Source: Hydractinia symbiolongicarpus (lineage: Eukaryota; Cnidaria; Hydrozoa; Anthoathecata; Hydractiniidae). From it: DNA of 64,000 nt. The notes below the pieces were generated by a model. It was given only the letters and a program-made list of their open reading frames with translations. It was not told the DNA's origin and made no database searches. The position numbers were made by a program, and so were the translations under genes. Every line of letters begins with the position of its first letter. The first letter of the stretch is position 1. The stretch spans positions 11,593,351 through 11,657,350 of the forward strand of contig NC_079877.1 in the NCBI RefSeq assembly GCF_029227915.1. Reading direction: 5' to 3'. This document shows, piece by piece, positions 48,347 through 60,200 of the stretch.

Positions 48347-48885
48347 TTTCAGGTTGGTGTCGAACCTGTATTCGGGATACATTGTTTTATCAAGCGGATA
48401 GATACCACATTTCTGGGGCAAGAGAAAAACCAATTGGAGTATTCAGACCAAGAGGTCCGGTCTGACCTCATCAAGGAATATGACGATGAAGACTTCTTTG
48501 GCATAGATGTAGCTCCAGTGTTAGCATCTATGGCTAAACTCGTGTGGTCGAAGAAGCTTACCAATGAAAAATTTAAAGGCAGACTGGAAAAGGTCCAAAT
48601 TCCTACCGTTTTTTGTCTGTTAGGGGCTCAATAAAACTATACAGGCCAATGCAGACAGCAAAAGATCAAGTAATCTGGTATTGCAGAAATTGCAAACTAC
48701 TATTTCGAAAAGCCAAGTGCATATTTTACAATTGGCAGACTAAATTATTAAGGCAGTCAAACAAGGAAACCTTATTGAAATTAAGCCATCCATTTTTCAA
48801 ATTTGGCTAAAGATGCGCTCCGTCTAATTGGTAACGCTAACCAGAAGCGAAATCAGTATAGAAGAGTAGTATTAATAGGTGCAAT
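48347..48885 (+). mobile_element. DIRS-like gag segment, plus-oriented copy
   Basis: Frames read DQEVRSDLIKEYDDEDFFG, VAPVLASMAKLVWSKKLTNE and, after breaks, QVIWYCRNCKLLFRKAKC. It is an inverted copy of 53625-54215. The LA-x-MAKLVWSKKL pattern is typical of DIRS-type ORF1 C-termini. Stops and frame changes make it inactive. Confidence 0.6.
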
Positions 48886-49912
48886 ATCTGAGCAGAGTTT
48901 AACACGAACCATAAAAACACCATATATTGGATAAGTGCTAGAACAATCCTAAGCTACTCATAAAGTGAGACAGTTCCCGCAATGGTTTGATTCATAGGTA
49001 TCACTTTGCAAATAAAAGTCGTCTATTATTACAATAGATACATGACCCGCCCCTCTCAGTACTTTAAAGAGCGCTTTAAGAACTTTGGTGAAGATCATAT
49101 CAGCTGGACCAAACCCAAAGAGTAAAGCTAGAAATTGGTAAAATTGTTCATCCCAATAAAAAAATAAGAACTTTTGGAAAGGAATGCTGTAGTATGCGTC
49201 TTTGAAGTCAAAACTTTCCACCTAAACACCTGATTTGACAAGACATAGAACATCTTGCAGTGTTTCCATTGTAAAATGGCGATATCTAACAGATTTATTT
49301 AATCATTCTTGAGCTACATCTTTTTTAGGGACAATAAATATACCGGAAAAAAAACAGATATCTGTTGCTTGTATCAGTTTGAATACCTTCTTTTGTAAAA
49401 GTTGTTGAATTTCCTTACTTATGGTTATACAATCTTCTTGTGAAAGCTTCACTGGGTGGTAAAATGACACTGGGTCATTTTAACCCCGTATTTAATTATG
49501 TTTAGGATATACTGATATGAAGTGATAGTCCTCCAAACTTCCAAAAATTTATATATGTTACAAGCTTGATAGCGCCTAACTGCTAACTCATGGTTACCAA
49601 AACAAGGCCTTTATCTACTATTGTTTTTCCCTTTGTACCCTTTGTACTTTAGCGTTTAAGTGGGAGTGGCAATCTTTTAAAAAGGTCTTCTCGTTTTTTG
49701 ACTGGTTATACTTTGTAGGGGAGGAGTAACTGGAGGATGACAATTTGTACTTTTTTAAAATTATTTTTTAAATATGGTGTAGATCATCGGGAGAGCACAT
49801 TACTAGTTTTCTTCTCGTCTTGCAATGATTGGATTCTTTTGTCCAAATCCTCCTTAAACAGCCGCAAGTCTTCTTCAGACACATCCTTTGGCAATCATTT
49901 TAGGTATTGATA
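48886..49912 (-). mobile_element. DIRS-like reverse transcriptase segment, inverted in the left copy
   Basis: On the minus strand: EIQQLLQKKVFKLIQA, IFIVPKKD, FTMETLQDVL, then SFDFKDAYYSIPF, ALLFGFGPADMIFTKVLKAL and VSIVIIDDFYL. These are the RT motifs of DIRS-type elements, with LKDAYYSIP-like and IDD boxes, and the IDD is intact. In-frame stops occur before NKSV and before VESF. The segment is a direct repeat of 52598-53630, while its neighbours on both sides are inverted repeats of the main copy. Confidence 0.8.
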
Positions 49913-50520
49913 TCAGTTAAGATTGGATAACACCACAGCTGTGGCGTACATACTAAAGATGGGGGTCTTCTCTCTATGGCTTGTAATAAATTAGCTGTTG
50001 AAATATGGGAACCGCTAGAACACGCGATGTTTGGTTATCAGCTTGTCCTATAATTTTCCACACCTTTACGATTATTATATATATTGTTGCTTTTTCTTAA
50101 TAATCCTTGAAGTTGTATATATAGAGAGAGAGGACAGAATCGTAATTGTTAAACATGATCATGGCTATAGTATACAGCCGAAAACTAATTAAAGAATAAA
50201 ATAATGTCAAAAACACACTTTGTAATTGTTAATGGACAAATATAACCTATACTGTCATATAGCTGGTGCATTAAGTACTGTATCTGATTATAAGGCAAGA
50301 CAATTCCAAGATAACTTTGAATGGTCCTTGGATGACAATTTAATATATTTTCCGACATTTTTTAGAAATTTGATTAGCCTTTTTGCATCCAGACTCTATG
50401 CAAAATGTGTGAATTATTTTTCTTCAAGACCTGATCCAGATGGTAAAGCTGTAAATGCCTTTGTCAAACCTGGCCGAATTTACACTTTTATGCCTTCCCA
50501 CCATTTAGTTTATCCTTATA
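49913..50520 (+). mobile_element. DIRS-like RNase H segment, plus-oriented copy
   Basis: After an RLDNTTAVAYI-like start the frame at 50226-50549 reads DNFEWSLDDNLIYFP, FASRLYAKCVNYFSSRPDPD and FMPSHHLVYPYK. It matches the RNase H C-terminus of DIRS elements (SRLNA...Y-x-S-x-RPDP...F-x-P). It is an inverted copy of 51085-52098 but lacks the 418-bp insertion present there. Confidence 0.75.
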
Positions 50521-50559
50521 AGAAAAAACATTATTCTGACGAAAAATAGATACATACAT

Positions 50560-53500
50560 ACAAAACAGCTTATCAATGGATGCTTTGAAAAAAACCTGCA
50601 ACAATTAATTGAATCAACTGAAGCAAGAGCACTTCTAGTTGTACATAAAACACTCTATCCAGAACCACCTTTGAATAATTCAGTAAGGTATATTAACACA
50701 TCTTTCACATTGGGATGATAGGGATCAATGGAACTCTCAGTGCAATATTGTATCCATTGTCTCATTGGACCCGAGTATTGTTTCTGGGTACATTCTTTTT
50801 ATGATGCTGCAAAGACATCGACAGCGTCTGCTGGGAGCTCTTTACCTTGTAACGATTCCCTGACACAAGCAGCATAAGCAACGACAAGGTTTGGCAAAGA
50901 AGGATATTGTCTTTTTGTTCCTGTAGAAACAACAATCTAGACGAAAGAGGAAACATCGCAGGTGTCCTGCATATTATATTAGTCGCTTAAGGAAACCAAG
51001 ACTGTGATGCCCAGAAAGGTACTACAAGAATACCTGTGGCTTTACCTATACTTATTTTTGCAGGAACGTTTTCAATCAAACTAAATGGTGGGAAGGCATA
51101 AAAGTGTAAATTCGGCGAGGCTTGACAAAGGCATTTACAGCTTTACCATCTGGATCAGGTCTGGAAGAAAAATAATTCACACATTTTGCATTGAGTCTGG
51201 ATGCAAAAAGGCTAATCAAATTTCTAAAAAATGTCGGAAAATCTATTAAATTGAATTCTTTATAGGTTTGCCTTTTCATAGTTAATTAGCAAACTAAAAA
51301 CAAAAATCACAACTAAAAACGTCTTTCAACATGCATGTACAAAATGTTAAAAAATTCTCTTGATAAAATAAAATGTATAAAAATCGTTTATTAACAATAA
51401 AAGTCGTTAAAAATTATAGTATGTTTTCCCAAATTTCAGATAATCGTCTTATTTCATCTTTTTTGTTCAATAAATCCGATTTGTGTTGTTTAATCGCTAA
51501 TGCCTCTATACATTTTATTTTATCAAGAGAATTTTTTAACATTTTGTACATGCATGTTGAAAGACGTTTTTAGTTGTGATCTGAAGATGCTCTGACAAAG
51601 ATCAGGGAGAAAATTTATCAAACTTAATTTGTTATTTATTGCCTTAAACCCAAGAAATATTTGCTAATATATTAAATGGTCATCCAAGGACCATTCAAAG
51701 TTATCTTGGAATTGTCTTGCCTTATAATCAGATACAGTACTTAATGCACCAGCTATATGACAGTATAGGTTATATTTGTCCATTAACAATTACAAAGTGT
51801 GTTTTTGACATTATTTTATTCTTTAATTAGCTTTCGGCTGTATACTATAGCCATGATCATGTTTAACAATTACGATTCTGTCCTCTCTCTATATATATAC
51901 AACTTCAAGGATTATTAAGAAAAAGCAACAATATATATAATAATCGTAAAGGTGTGGAAAATTATAGGACAAGCTGATAACCAAACATCGCGTGTTCTAG
52001 CGGTTCCCATATTTCAACAGCTAATTTATTACAAGCCATAGAGAGAAGACCCCATCTTTATTATGTACGCCACAGCTGTGGTGTTATCCAATCTTAACTG
52101 AACATTTTAAAAATATTACCACTTATCTGTGACAATGCTTGTCGATGACAGCTCTAGCTGTCAAAATAAACTCGTTTGTTCATGACATGATAATATTTAT
52201 ATTATTCAATTAACTGAACATGTCTATATTGTCAAACTTTCAAGAAAGCTTTGCTAACAACTTTAAAGTATTGATATGCTCTGGTAATTTTCCCTTAGAC
52301 CAATGTTCCCCTATTTGAGAGTTTCCATCAGTGCCACCCCAGACCTGAAGACAAGCATCAGAGAATAAAATTAGATCAAATTTAGGTGAGTGTATAGGTG
52401 TGTTATACTGTGTCATGGTGGGCCACCACTGTAATGCCTTAATTAGAAAACTCTAAGTGAAAAACCTTTGAATCAAAATTTCCATGCCCTATAACCCTTG
52501 AAACAAACCAAACTGTGGGGTGAGGCATGCACAACAAGTCTTTATATAGACACTTTAATTTTATGATCTTTTACTGAGCTAAGGCTATTGTCATCTGAGC
52601 AGAGTTTAACACTAACCCTAAAAACACCATATATTGGGTAGGTACTAGAACAATCCTGAGATGCTCATAAAGTGAGACAGTTGCCGCAATGTTTTTTGGT
52701 ATGATTTGCAGGTATCACCTTGCAAATAAAAATGGTCTATTATTACAATAGATACATGACACGCCCCTCTCAGTACTTTAAAGAGCGCTTTAATAAATTT
52801 GGTGAAGATCCTAACAGCTGGACCAAACCCAAAGAGTAAAGCTAAAAATTGTACATCCGAATAAAAAAATAAGAATTTTTGGAAGTCAATATGGAAAGAG
52901 ATGCCGTAGTATGCGTCCTTTAAGTCAAAACTTCCCACCTAAACACCTGATTTGACAAGACATCTTGCAGTGTTTCCATTGTAAAATGGCGATATCTAAC
53001 AGATTTATTTAATCATTCTTAAGCTACATCTTTTTTAGGGACAATAAATATACCGGAAAAAAAACAGATATCTGTTGCTTGTATCAGTTTGAATACCTTC
53101 TTTTGTAAAAGTTGTTGAATTTCCTTACTTATGGTTATACAATCTTCTTGTGAAAGCTTGACTGGGTGGTAAGATGACAATGGGTCATTTTAACCTTGTA
53201 TTTAATTATGTGTAGGATATACTGATGTGAAGTGATAGTCCTCCAAACTTCCAAAAATTTATATATGTTACAAGCTAGATAGCGCCTAACTGCTAACTCA
53301 TGGTTACCAAAACAAGGCCTTTATCCACCATTGTTTTTTCCCTTTGTACCCTTTGTACTTTAGCGTTTGAGTGGAACTTCTCTGGGAGTGGCAATCTTTT
53401 AAAAAGGTCTTCTCGTTTTTTGACTGGTTATACTTTGTGGGGGAGGAGTAACTGGAGGAAGACAGTTTGTACTTTTATTAAATTATTTTTTAAATATGGT

Positions 53501-54200
53501 GTAGATCATCGGGAGAGCACATTACTAGTTTTCTCCTCGTCTTGCAATGATTGGATTCTTTTGTCCAAATCATCCTCAAACAACAGCAAGTCTTCTTCAG
53601 ACACATCTTTTGGCAATCATTTTAGGTAAGGTATTGCACCTATTAATACTACTTTTCTATACTGATTTTGCTTCTGGTTAGCGTTACCAATTAGACAGAG
53701 GGCATTTTTAGCCAAATTTAATAAAATGGATGGCTTAATTTCAATACGGTTTCCTTGTTTGACTGCCTTAATAATTTAGTCTGCCGATTGTAAAATATGC
53801 ACTTGGCTTTTCGAAATAGTAGTTTTCAGTTTCTGCAATACCAGATCACTTGATGTTTTGCTGTCTGCATTGGCCTGTGTAGTTTTATTGCAGCCCCTTA
53901 CAGACAAAGAACGGCAATTGGTAGGAATTTGGACCTTTTCCAGTCTGCCTTATTATTTTTCATTGGTAAGCTTCTTCGACCACATGAGTTTAGCCATAGA
54001 TGCTAACGGTGGAGCTACGTCTGTGCCAAAGAAGTCTTCATCGTCATATTCCTTGATGAGGTCAGACCAGACCTCTTGGTCTGGATCCTCCAATTGGTTT
54101 TTCTCTTGCCCCAAAAATGTGGTATCTGTCCGCTTGATAAAACAATGTATCCCGAATACAGGTTCCACACCAACCTGAAAAACAGGTAAGCATCGATAGT
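50560..54200 (-). mobile_element. DIRS-like retroelement, main copy (gag-RT-RNase H-YR start)
   Basis: Read leftwards: gag-like segment (54168-53630; LEDPDQEVWSDLIKEYDDED, ASMAKLMWSKKLTNEK). RT (about 53190-52645; SFDLKDAYYGISF, LLFGFGP, VSIVIIDHFYL). RNase H (about 52500-51085; DACLQVWGGTDGNSQIGEHW, HINTLKLLA, DNTTAVAYI, then after the insertion SRLNAKCVNYFSSRPDPDGK). A linker follows (ATGILVVPFWASQSWFP). Last comes the N-terminal part of a tyrosine recombinase (about 50775-50560; RQWIQYCTESSIDPYHP, VLIYLTELFKGGSG, TTRSALASV). The domain order is that of the DIRS order. The catalytic recombinase half is missing where the copy meets the inverted left copy. The RT IDD box is IDH here, and several stops occur, so it is dead. 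Confidence 0.82.
51252..51669. mobile_element. 418-bp insertion with 8-bp target duplication inside DIRS RNase H
   Basis: TATTAAAT occurs at both 51244-51251 and 51670-51677. The sequence between is absent from the left DIRS copy at the matching place in the RNase H frame. Inside are near-perfect 75-bp inverted arms, 51306-51380 and 51507-51580, around a loop of about 126 bp. The outer ends are only weakly complementary (GGTTTGCC-like). An 8-bp duplication suggests a hAT-like non-autonomous element. Confidence 0.8.
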
Positions 54201-55100
54201 GTTTATTTACTTACTTACTTTCAGTGTGGACCATTTATACGTAAGTGGATTAACCCTAAAATGTAAAAACGATTTTTCAGATATGATGTGTGGATAGCAA
54301 ATGGAAAGCCGGAACTTTCCGCCACAGAACTCGACGCTATCAACACAGAAGTTTCAGCCGAGTTGACCAAAATGCCTACACTTGAATCAGTCACACCATC
54401 CAATGCTGAAAATAGTGATGGCAACACATTCGTGTAAGTGGTCGCAAAGGGAGAATTGTCTCTTATTTTATTCCAGACGATGAACTAGACAACTTAATTC
54501 GTATGCCAACCACGCCCGCTTTGTCAGATGTAAGTCAAAACACGCAAACAACAAGCAACGCTTGTATCCAGTCAGTGTTTTTAAAGAAATTGGACTTCCT
54601 GCCACCTCCAGGTTATATATACCTTAGGTCTGTGTGGGACCAATTCAATCCTCCTATTACCAGGGCCGAAGTAGTAAATTCCCACTTCGGTATAATATAA
54701 TTACGCTGACGCTGCACGAAAAAAAAATTCGTCTTTTCGTTGGAAAAGTAATAAACACTTTCCGATTGGACAAGGATGGTTGTCTGGAAAGTTTGGAATT
54801 CCAATGCCTACGATACACGGCTGGAACTCCGACAATTTTGGAAGAAACTCATATACACATCTGGTGTCGGAATTAGATGACGTCGGGGAAAATAAATATC
54901 CCAGACTACCCCGAAAGTTTGTTCACACTGTTGCTGTTGTGTCTAAACTGGAAAGGGAAAAGGACTACAGACAGTTGTTGGATGTTCATAGCGCTTGCGT
55001 TTTTGGAGATATGGAAAGATATGTAATTTTCGTCCCTTTATTCCCCCGTTTGACTATACGCCCAATTCTGAGAAAGAGAAACTAGCTGAACCATTATTTG
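54200..55100 (+). mobile_element. Right arm: divergent ORF of the DIRS cluster, decayed
   Basis: Plus-strand frames read ELDAINTEVSAEL-like, PTLESVTPSNAENSDGN, MPTTPALSDVSQNTQTTSNA, GYIYLRSVWDQFNPP, then GKFGIPMPTIHGWNSDNFGR and RKFVHTVAVVSKLEREKDYR in another frame. It is the inverted partner of 47205-48340, with a deletion of about 300 bp and several frame changes. Function unknown. The 130 bp between this ORF and the gag segment is shared by both copies and may hold a bidirectional promoter. Confidence 0.6.
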
Positions 55101-57220
55101 CTCCCCCAATTTCACAAAAGGTTTGTCTGGCTGAGCAAAATCAATTCATCTCTACAATACACAATAACCAAAATAGATGAAAAAAGATTTTGTAATAAAC
55201 AAACCTATTCTATTTGTTCTGGTTGCTCACCTAGTTTAAGTTAGTGTAACCTTGGGAAAGCGATTTTTTGCTTAGGTGTTATTTTCTTAGGCTTGAAAAA
55301 CAGTAGATTTTTTCACAACTTTTTTCTCAAATTTCACCAATTTAAATTTTAAAATTGCTGCACGTTTTTATTTTCATGTGTATAGAAACAATCACTTTTG
55401 TTCTGTACTTACTGCATCACGTTTGAAGGGGAACTCCAGTAAAAATTGCTTTTTTCTTTTTTTCAGAAAAGCATAAAAAATCAAAAAAAAACTTACTTCA
55501 CTTGTTTTACTTATTTAAAATTGTTGTACTAGCCTTCGCATATTCATTTTTTTTCTCATAGACAGGTGCAATATAATATCATTTAGGACTGGATCTGATT
55601 ATAAATAAGGACATCACACCGTGCAGAAAGTTTAAGCGAGCGCAGACAACGTTCATGTTAAGACATATAGCTCACATTTAAATTTTTACAGAATTCCGTC
55701 TGTGAAAAAAAAGAGTTTAGGCAAAAAAGGCTAAACAAAATAGATCGTGCAGGTGATCTACCAAGCGATCAAAGTTTTTTATTTGTTTTTCGCACGTCAC
55801 AGATAGTTCTTTTAAAAGAGATCTCCAGGAAAATAAACTTCCGTATTAAAATATTGCCACTTCGTAAAAATGCCATTTTAGCTAGTGAACGTGATCAAAG
55901 TTTCTCATTTCTTCCCATTTCATTATTTGTACTTATATATATCCACAGAACACAACCAAATAACGTTTTGTACATTTTAATATTAAATAAAAGAACATTA
56001 TACCAATTTATAATACAAACACTGACAAAAAAAGTTTTCTAGTTACACATGTATGTTTTGTAGCGCTCAAGTTTCTATCCTTTGTTTCTCAAAAAAGAAG
56101 CTTTTTTGATGGAAGGACCTGCGAAATAATTTCAGGAGGTAAATGTGCCCATTTTCTTCAATCTTTGTTTAAGGCTGCATGTAATGCTGATAATGCTGTT
56201 TCTAAAACAGCTTTGTCAAAACAACCACTTCTAAATCAGTAGCTTCTGCAACGCATTTATAACCTACCACAGCCATAAGAATTATTTTTATTTATACAAT
56301 ATTAATACCCCCCTTTTACCAACTTATCACCACACAAACATTATTCGATCTTTTGATCACGCATTTCAATGGTCCTCCATCACAGAGGAAGTTTCAATAT
56401 TGCATAAAATTTGTTTGCATTTGTGCGCAAAAAAGCGCGTGTGGGAGAAAGACAGTGCTGAACTGTGAAATAAAAATAAATTGGATTTTAAAGTAAGAAA
56501 GATTTTTTACTAAAGCAAATAAAATTTTTTTGACGAAAAAGATGTCAAAAAACCGATTAAATATACTTTTTATTTCTTTAAAAAGAAAATATTTTGCTAA
56601 CAACGTTGCTTTGAGTCAGTAAAAGACACCTCGTCACTTTGCATCATTATTAATTTCCCTCTTGTGAGACACAAGAAGTTCGAAGTTGTACGGCTGTAGC
56701 TTTGCGAAGTCTTTTTCATGAAAAGAATTTTCTGATTCTAAGTTTTCTGAGTTATAATCTTCGTTGACGTCTTATCAATGAACAATGTAAACAGTAAGTA
56801 AACAAACTTTTAGAAGGTGTGCTGCTGAGCTCAAGGACTTTCTGCATGATGTGACATGTGCTTATTTATTGCAAATTTATTTGAAATTGAAGATGTTTTG
56901 CACCTGATTAAGGTAATAAATAAAGATTTTTAACGATTGTAAAAGGTTTATTTTGACATATGTATTGTCTAATGAAAATAACATTTTTTTCAAATATTTT
57001 TTTTACTGGAGTGCCCCTTTAAAATCTCAAATATTTTTATTTTGGGGGGGGGGGGGGAAATGGAAACCCCCTCAAATCTTATTTATATAAAGTACTGTCT
57101 TCGTCTCCAAAGAGCTTTAAAATTTTCTTCAGATTTTCTTGATCTCTTCAAATTTTCTCTATCAAAAGTGGAAATACCTAAAATTTAATCTAATTATATA
57201 TATTGTTTTCTTAGAAATCA
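55101..57220. other. Intergenic stretch left of the Ig gene
   Basis: No supported gene. AT-rich with poly-A/T runs, and a run of about 13 G residues at 57043-57057 that could form a quadruplex or be an assembly-sensitive homopolymer. Confidence 0.5.
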
Positions 57221-57225
57221 CTAAA

Positions 57226-60200
57226 ATGATTTCCATTTTTCTTATTGGTTGCATGACCGTTGGTAAGTTGTTAGAATTATTATGGTAAACACTGCTTTGT
57301 ACAATTGTATTACTATGTTAGGTCTGTTTTACATGGCTATTGCTGGCAAGAATGATAATTATAGGTGCAATTGTTCTTTGGGTTTAATAAACATTATATA
57401 ATATATATATATACTCAGACTGTGTATTATAAATTATATATATACTTTTTAAGTAAAAACAAAGTAATAAAAATAGCTTCTCTAATAAGCAAAGCAGAAG
57501 TTAACTTAATTTGTAAATAAAATATTCTCTGTCATTTAAAGAAAACGCACAATCTTCTCCTTATAAGCAGAAGATTGTACATTTGAATTTACATATAAAA
57601 TAGCAACAATGTTCCATATTTATTATTTTTAAAAAGTTCCTTAACATCATAAGGTTTTATATTAATCTCATTTATGTTTAGTCACAGCTGTTACCATTAC
57701 AAAACAACCCGTTACTACAAGTGTAATCATTGGAAGCAGTCTGCATCTGGATTGTGCTACAGATACTCCTGTTAATATAACTTGGTATGCTAAGGGCAAA
57801 GAACTAAATTGCATTGAATCTTGTATAGTGTTTAACAACAACACACTTTTTATAAATAAGACTTCTATTGCAGACACTGGCTCTTATTATTGTACTGTGA
57901 AGGATGAGGCAGAAGTTATAAAGAGTGATACAGTTAATGTTACTGTGCAGTGTAAGAAGTTTTATTTTTATAATTGTTACTGTCTTGGTTGAAAGATTAG
58001 TATTGCCTTGCCACTGTTAACTTGATATCCAAACGTTACAGATTTCAGCCTAATTTTTAATTTTGTGATTTTGTTTTTTTCTTGAGCAGGATTGAACTCA
58101 CTGGGATATTCCTTTTTTGATTTCTTGTGCTATAATCAGGCCAGGAAATTTGTTAAGTCTAGAAGAACGATTTATCACTACTATGATTTAAAGCTGATAG
58201 AAACAATTAAAACGTTTTTCATTTCCATAAAGTATAATCTTTGCAGAAACGATACTGTAAGGAAGATAACAATTAGCTCTGAACCCATAAATACCTCTGT
58301 ATCTCTGACAACGCCAAGCCCAGCACCTTTTTGAAATATAGAAGACATGTGAAAAACATACCTGTTTGTAATCTTACAAATTAAATGAGAGCGAATATTC
58401 TCAAAAACTGGAATATATGTTAAAAATTGTTTATCAACACAACTACCCAGGGTTTTTTCTTATGCACTCATACTATTTTGTACCAGTTATTATGAGATTT
58501 TGTGTAGACCAATTCATAATGGCAGACCTATCCACATTTTAAAGAAACGTTCATTGAAAATATTTACCTCGTAATTAGGGCAAATATAGAAATAAGATTA
58601 TGAGTAAAATCACTATAATTTAAAAAATTGTCCAGAGAAGCAATTTATCATTACCGTCTTTATTGCTTTGCGGAAATGTCGCAAAACGAAACAAAGGTTT
58701 TTGTTGAATTTCCAGGCCTGTGTAACCATTATGTAAATCTTTTACAACAACAAACTGTGAAACACAAGGTTTTTTCTGCTTTAAGTCTTATTTAAATTAT
58801 AATTATTTTAATATTTAAAAATATAGTTCGTATAAAAATAATTCTGTGTAAAGAAAATTTTCTTTAAAGAATAAAAAATGTTATGAATAAAAATGTCCAC
58901 ATAGCTATAAGCAATCAAAACAAAAATTAAATGTGCATAATTTACTATTTTATAAAATCTTTTAAAGGACTTTTATTCGGGGTGCAGGTTGTGAAATTTA
59001 CTAAATGTTCAACATGCCTTACATATAGAAAAAAGTTGGAAGGCATGAGTGAGGGGTTAAATCACCACATCTTCTCCCCAAAGCATGAATAAGGTAAAGG
59101 GTGGTTGCAGCCTTTGTAATTGGAGATAGCATTCAGCATTTGCTGACGTATAAAGCAACGTATTTTAAAAACGTATATACTGTTAATAATTATTTTTCCT
59201 GGTATATAAAATCGCAAATAAGAAGTCTGTATAGGACTTATGCGAAAAAAGCAAAAGATATTACACTACAAAAAAAATGCAATTATTTTTGCGGATGTTA
59301 GTTCAGTTACCTCGTACCGCAATGCACAGACATTCTTTTGAAATAATTAATTACCATTTCTTTGCACTTTACCTGCATCTTTAAAAACAGTTTGTCACCA
59401 CTGGTGAATAAATTAAATAATTGTAAAAAATTCTAACATTTGTTTAATATATTGCTGTTTTACTAATGCTCTTTTTCCTCCATTGAACTTTAATATTTAC
59501 GCATTTAACTATGTTCTTTATAGTTTTTATTTATTATAAATATAATACTTTTTTTGAGTAAAAAAAAGTTTTTTTTATTTAAGGGGTAGCAAAACATTGT
59601 GCTTTGTTAAGTTTAAAAAATTACATTAATATACGTGTAGTAATTTAGGTGTGCAGAAAACATAAAAAAAAATTTTTGGACTTTATAATTTTTTCTAAAT
59701 CGTGGTTTATGTTTAATTAACATGTACACATTTTATACAATGAGTTATAGTGAGCAGTGCTTTATAAATAAGGTTTTACTAACAATTTTATGTAATAAAA
59801 ACAGTTTTTTAAAACCAAATGTTACAAAGCATTTTCACATAGTGAAATGTGCTAACGAAAAGGATGTATTATTTCTGCAACCAGCTTGAAATAATTAAGC
59901 AATATGTGCAAATTTAATGGAAACACAAGAGACGAAAAGAAATAATGATTGCTGCCACCTTACTTCTACCGTCACAAAAAAAAAGAAAAAGAGGTTACAT
60001 ATATATTAAAATATTCGATTTGCATTTTTTTATTTTTATGTACAGTGATTCGCAAAAATGGCATTTCAATTCGCAAATTGGTGAATTGCAACCTGCTAAT
60101 TTAACCATGGAAGTGTCTTTACCACAGCCTTTCCATGTGAAGTAAATTGGGAGAACACAGGACCGGCATTGATAAACACTGACGTTGCTATTTCCGGTAT

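Noticed and set aside
53300-53629. 109-codon plus-strand frame in the DIRS cluster
   Set aside because: It lies antisense to the gag-RT linker of the DIRS element and has no identity of its own.
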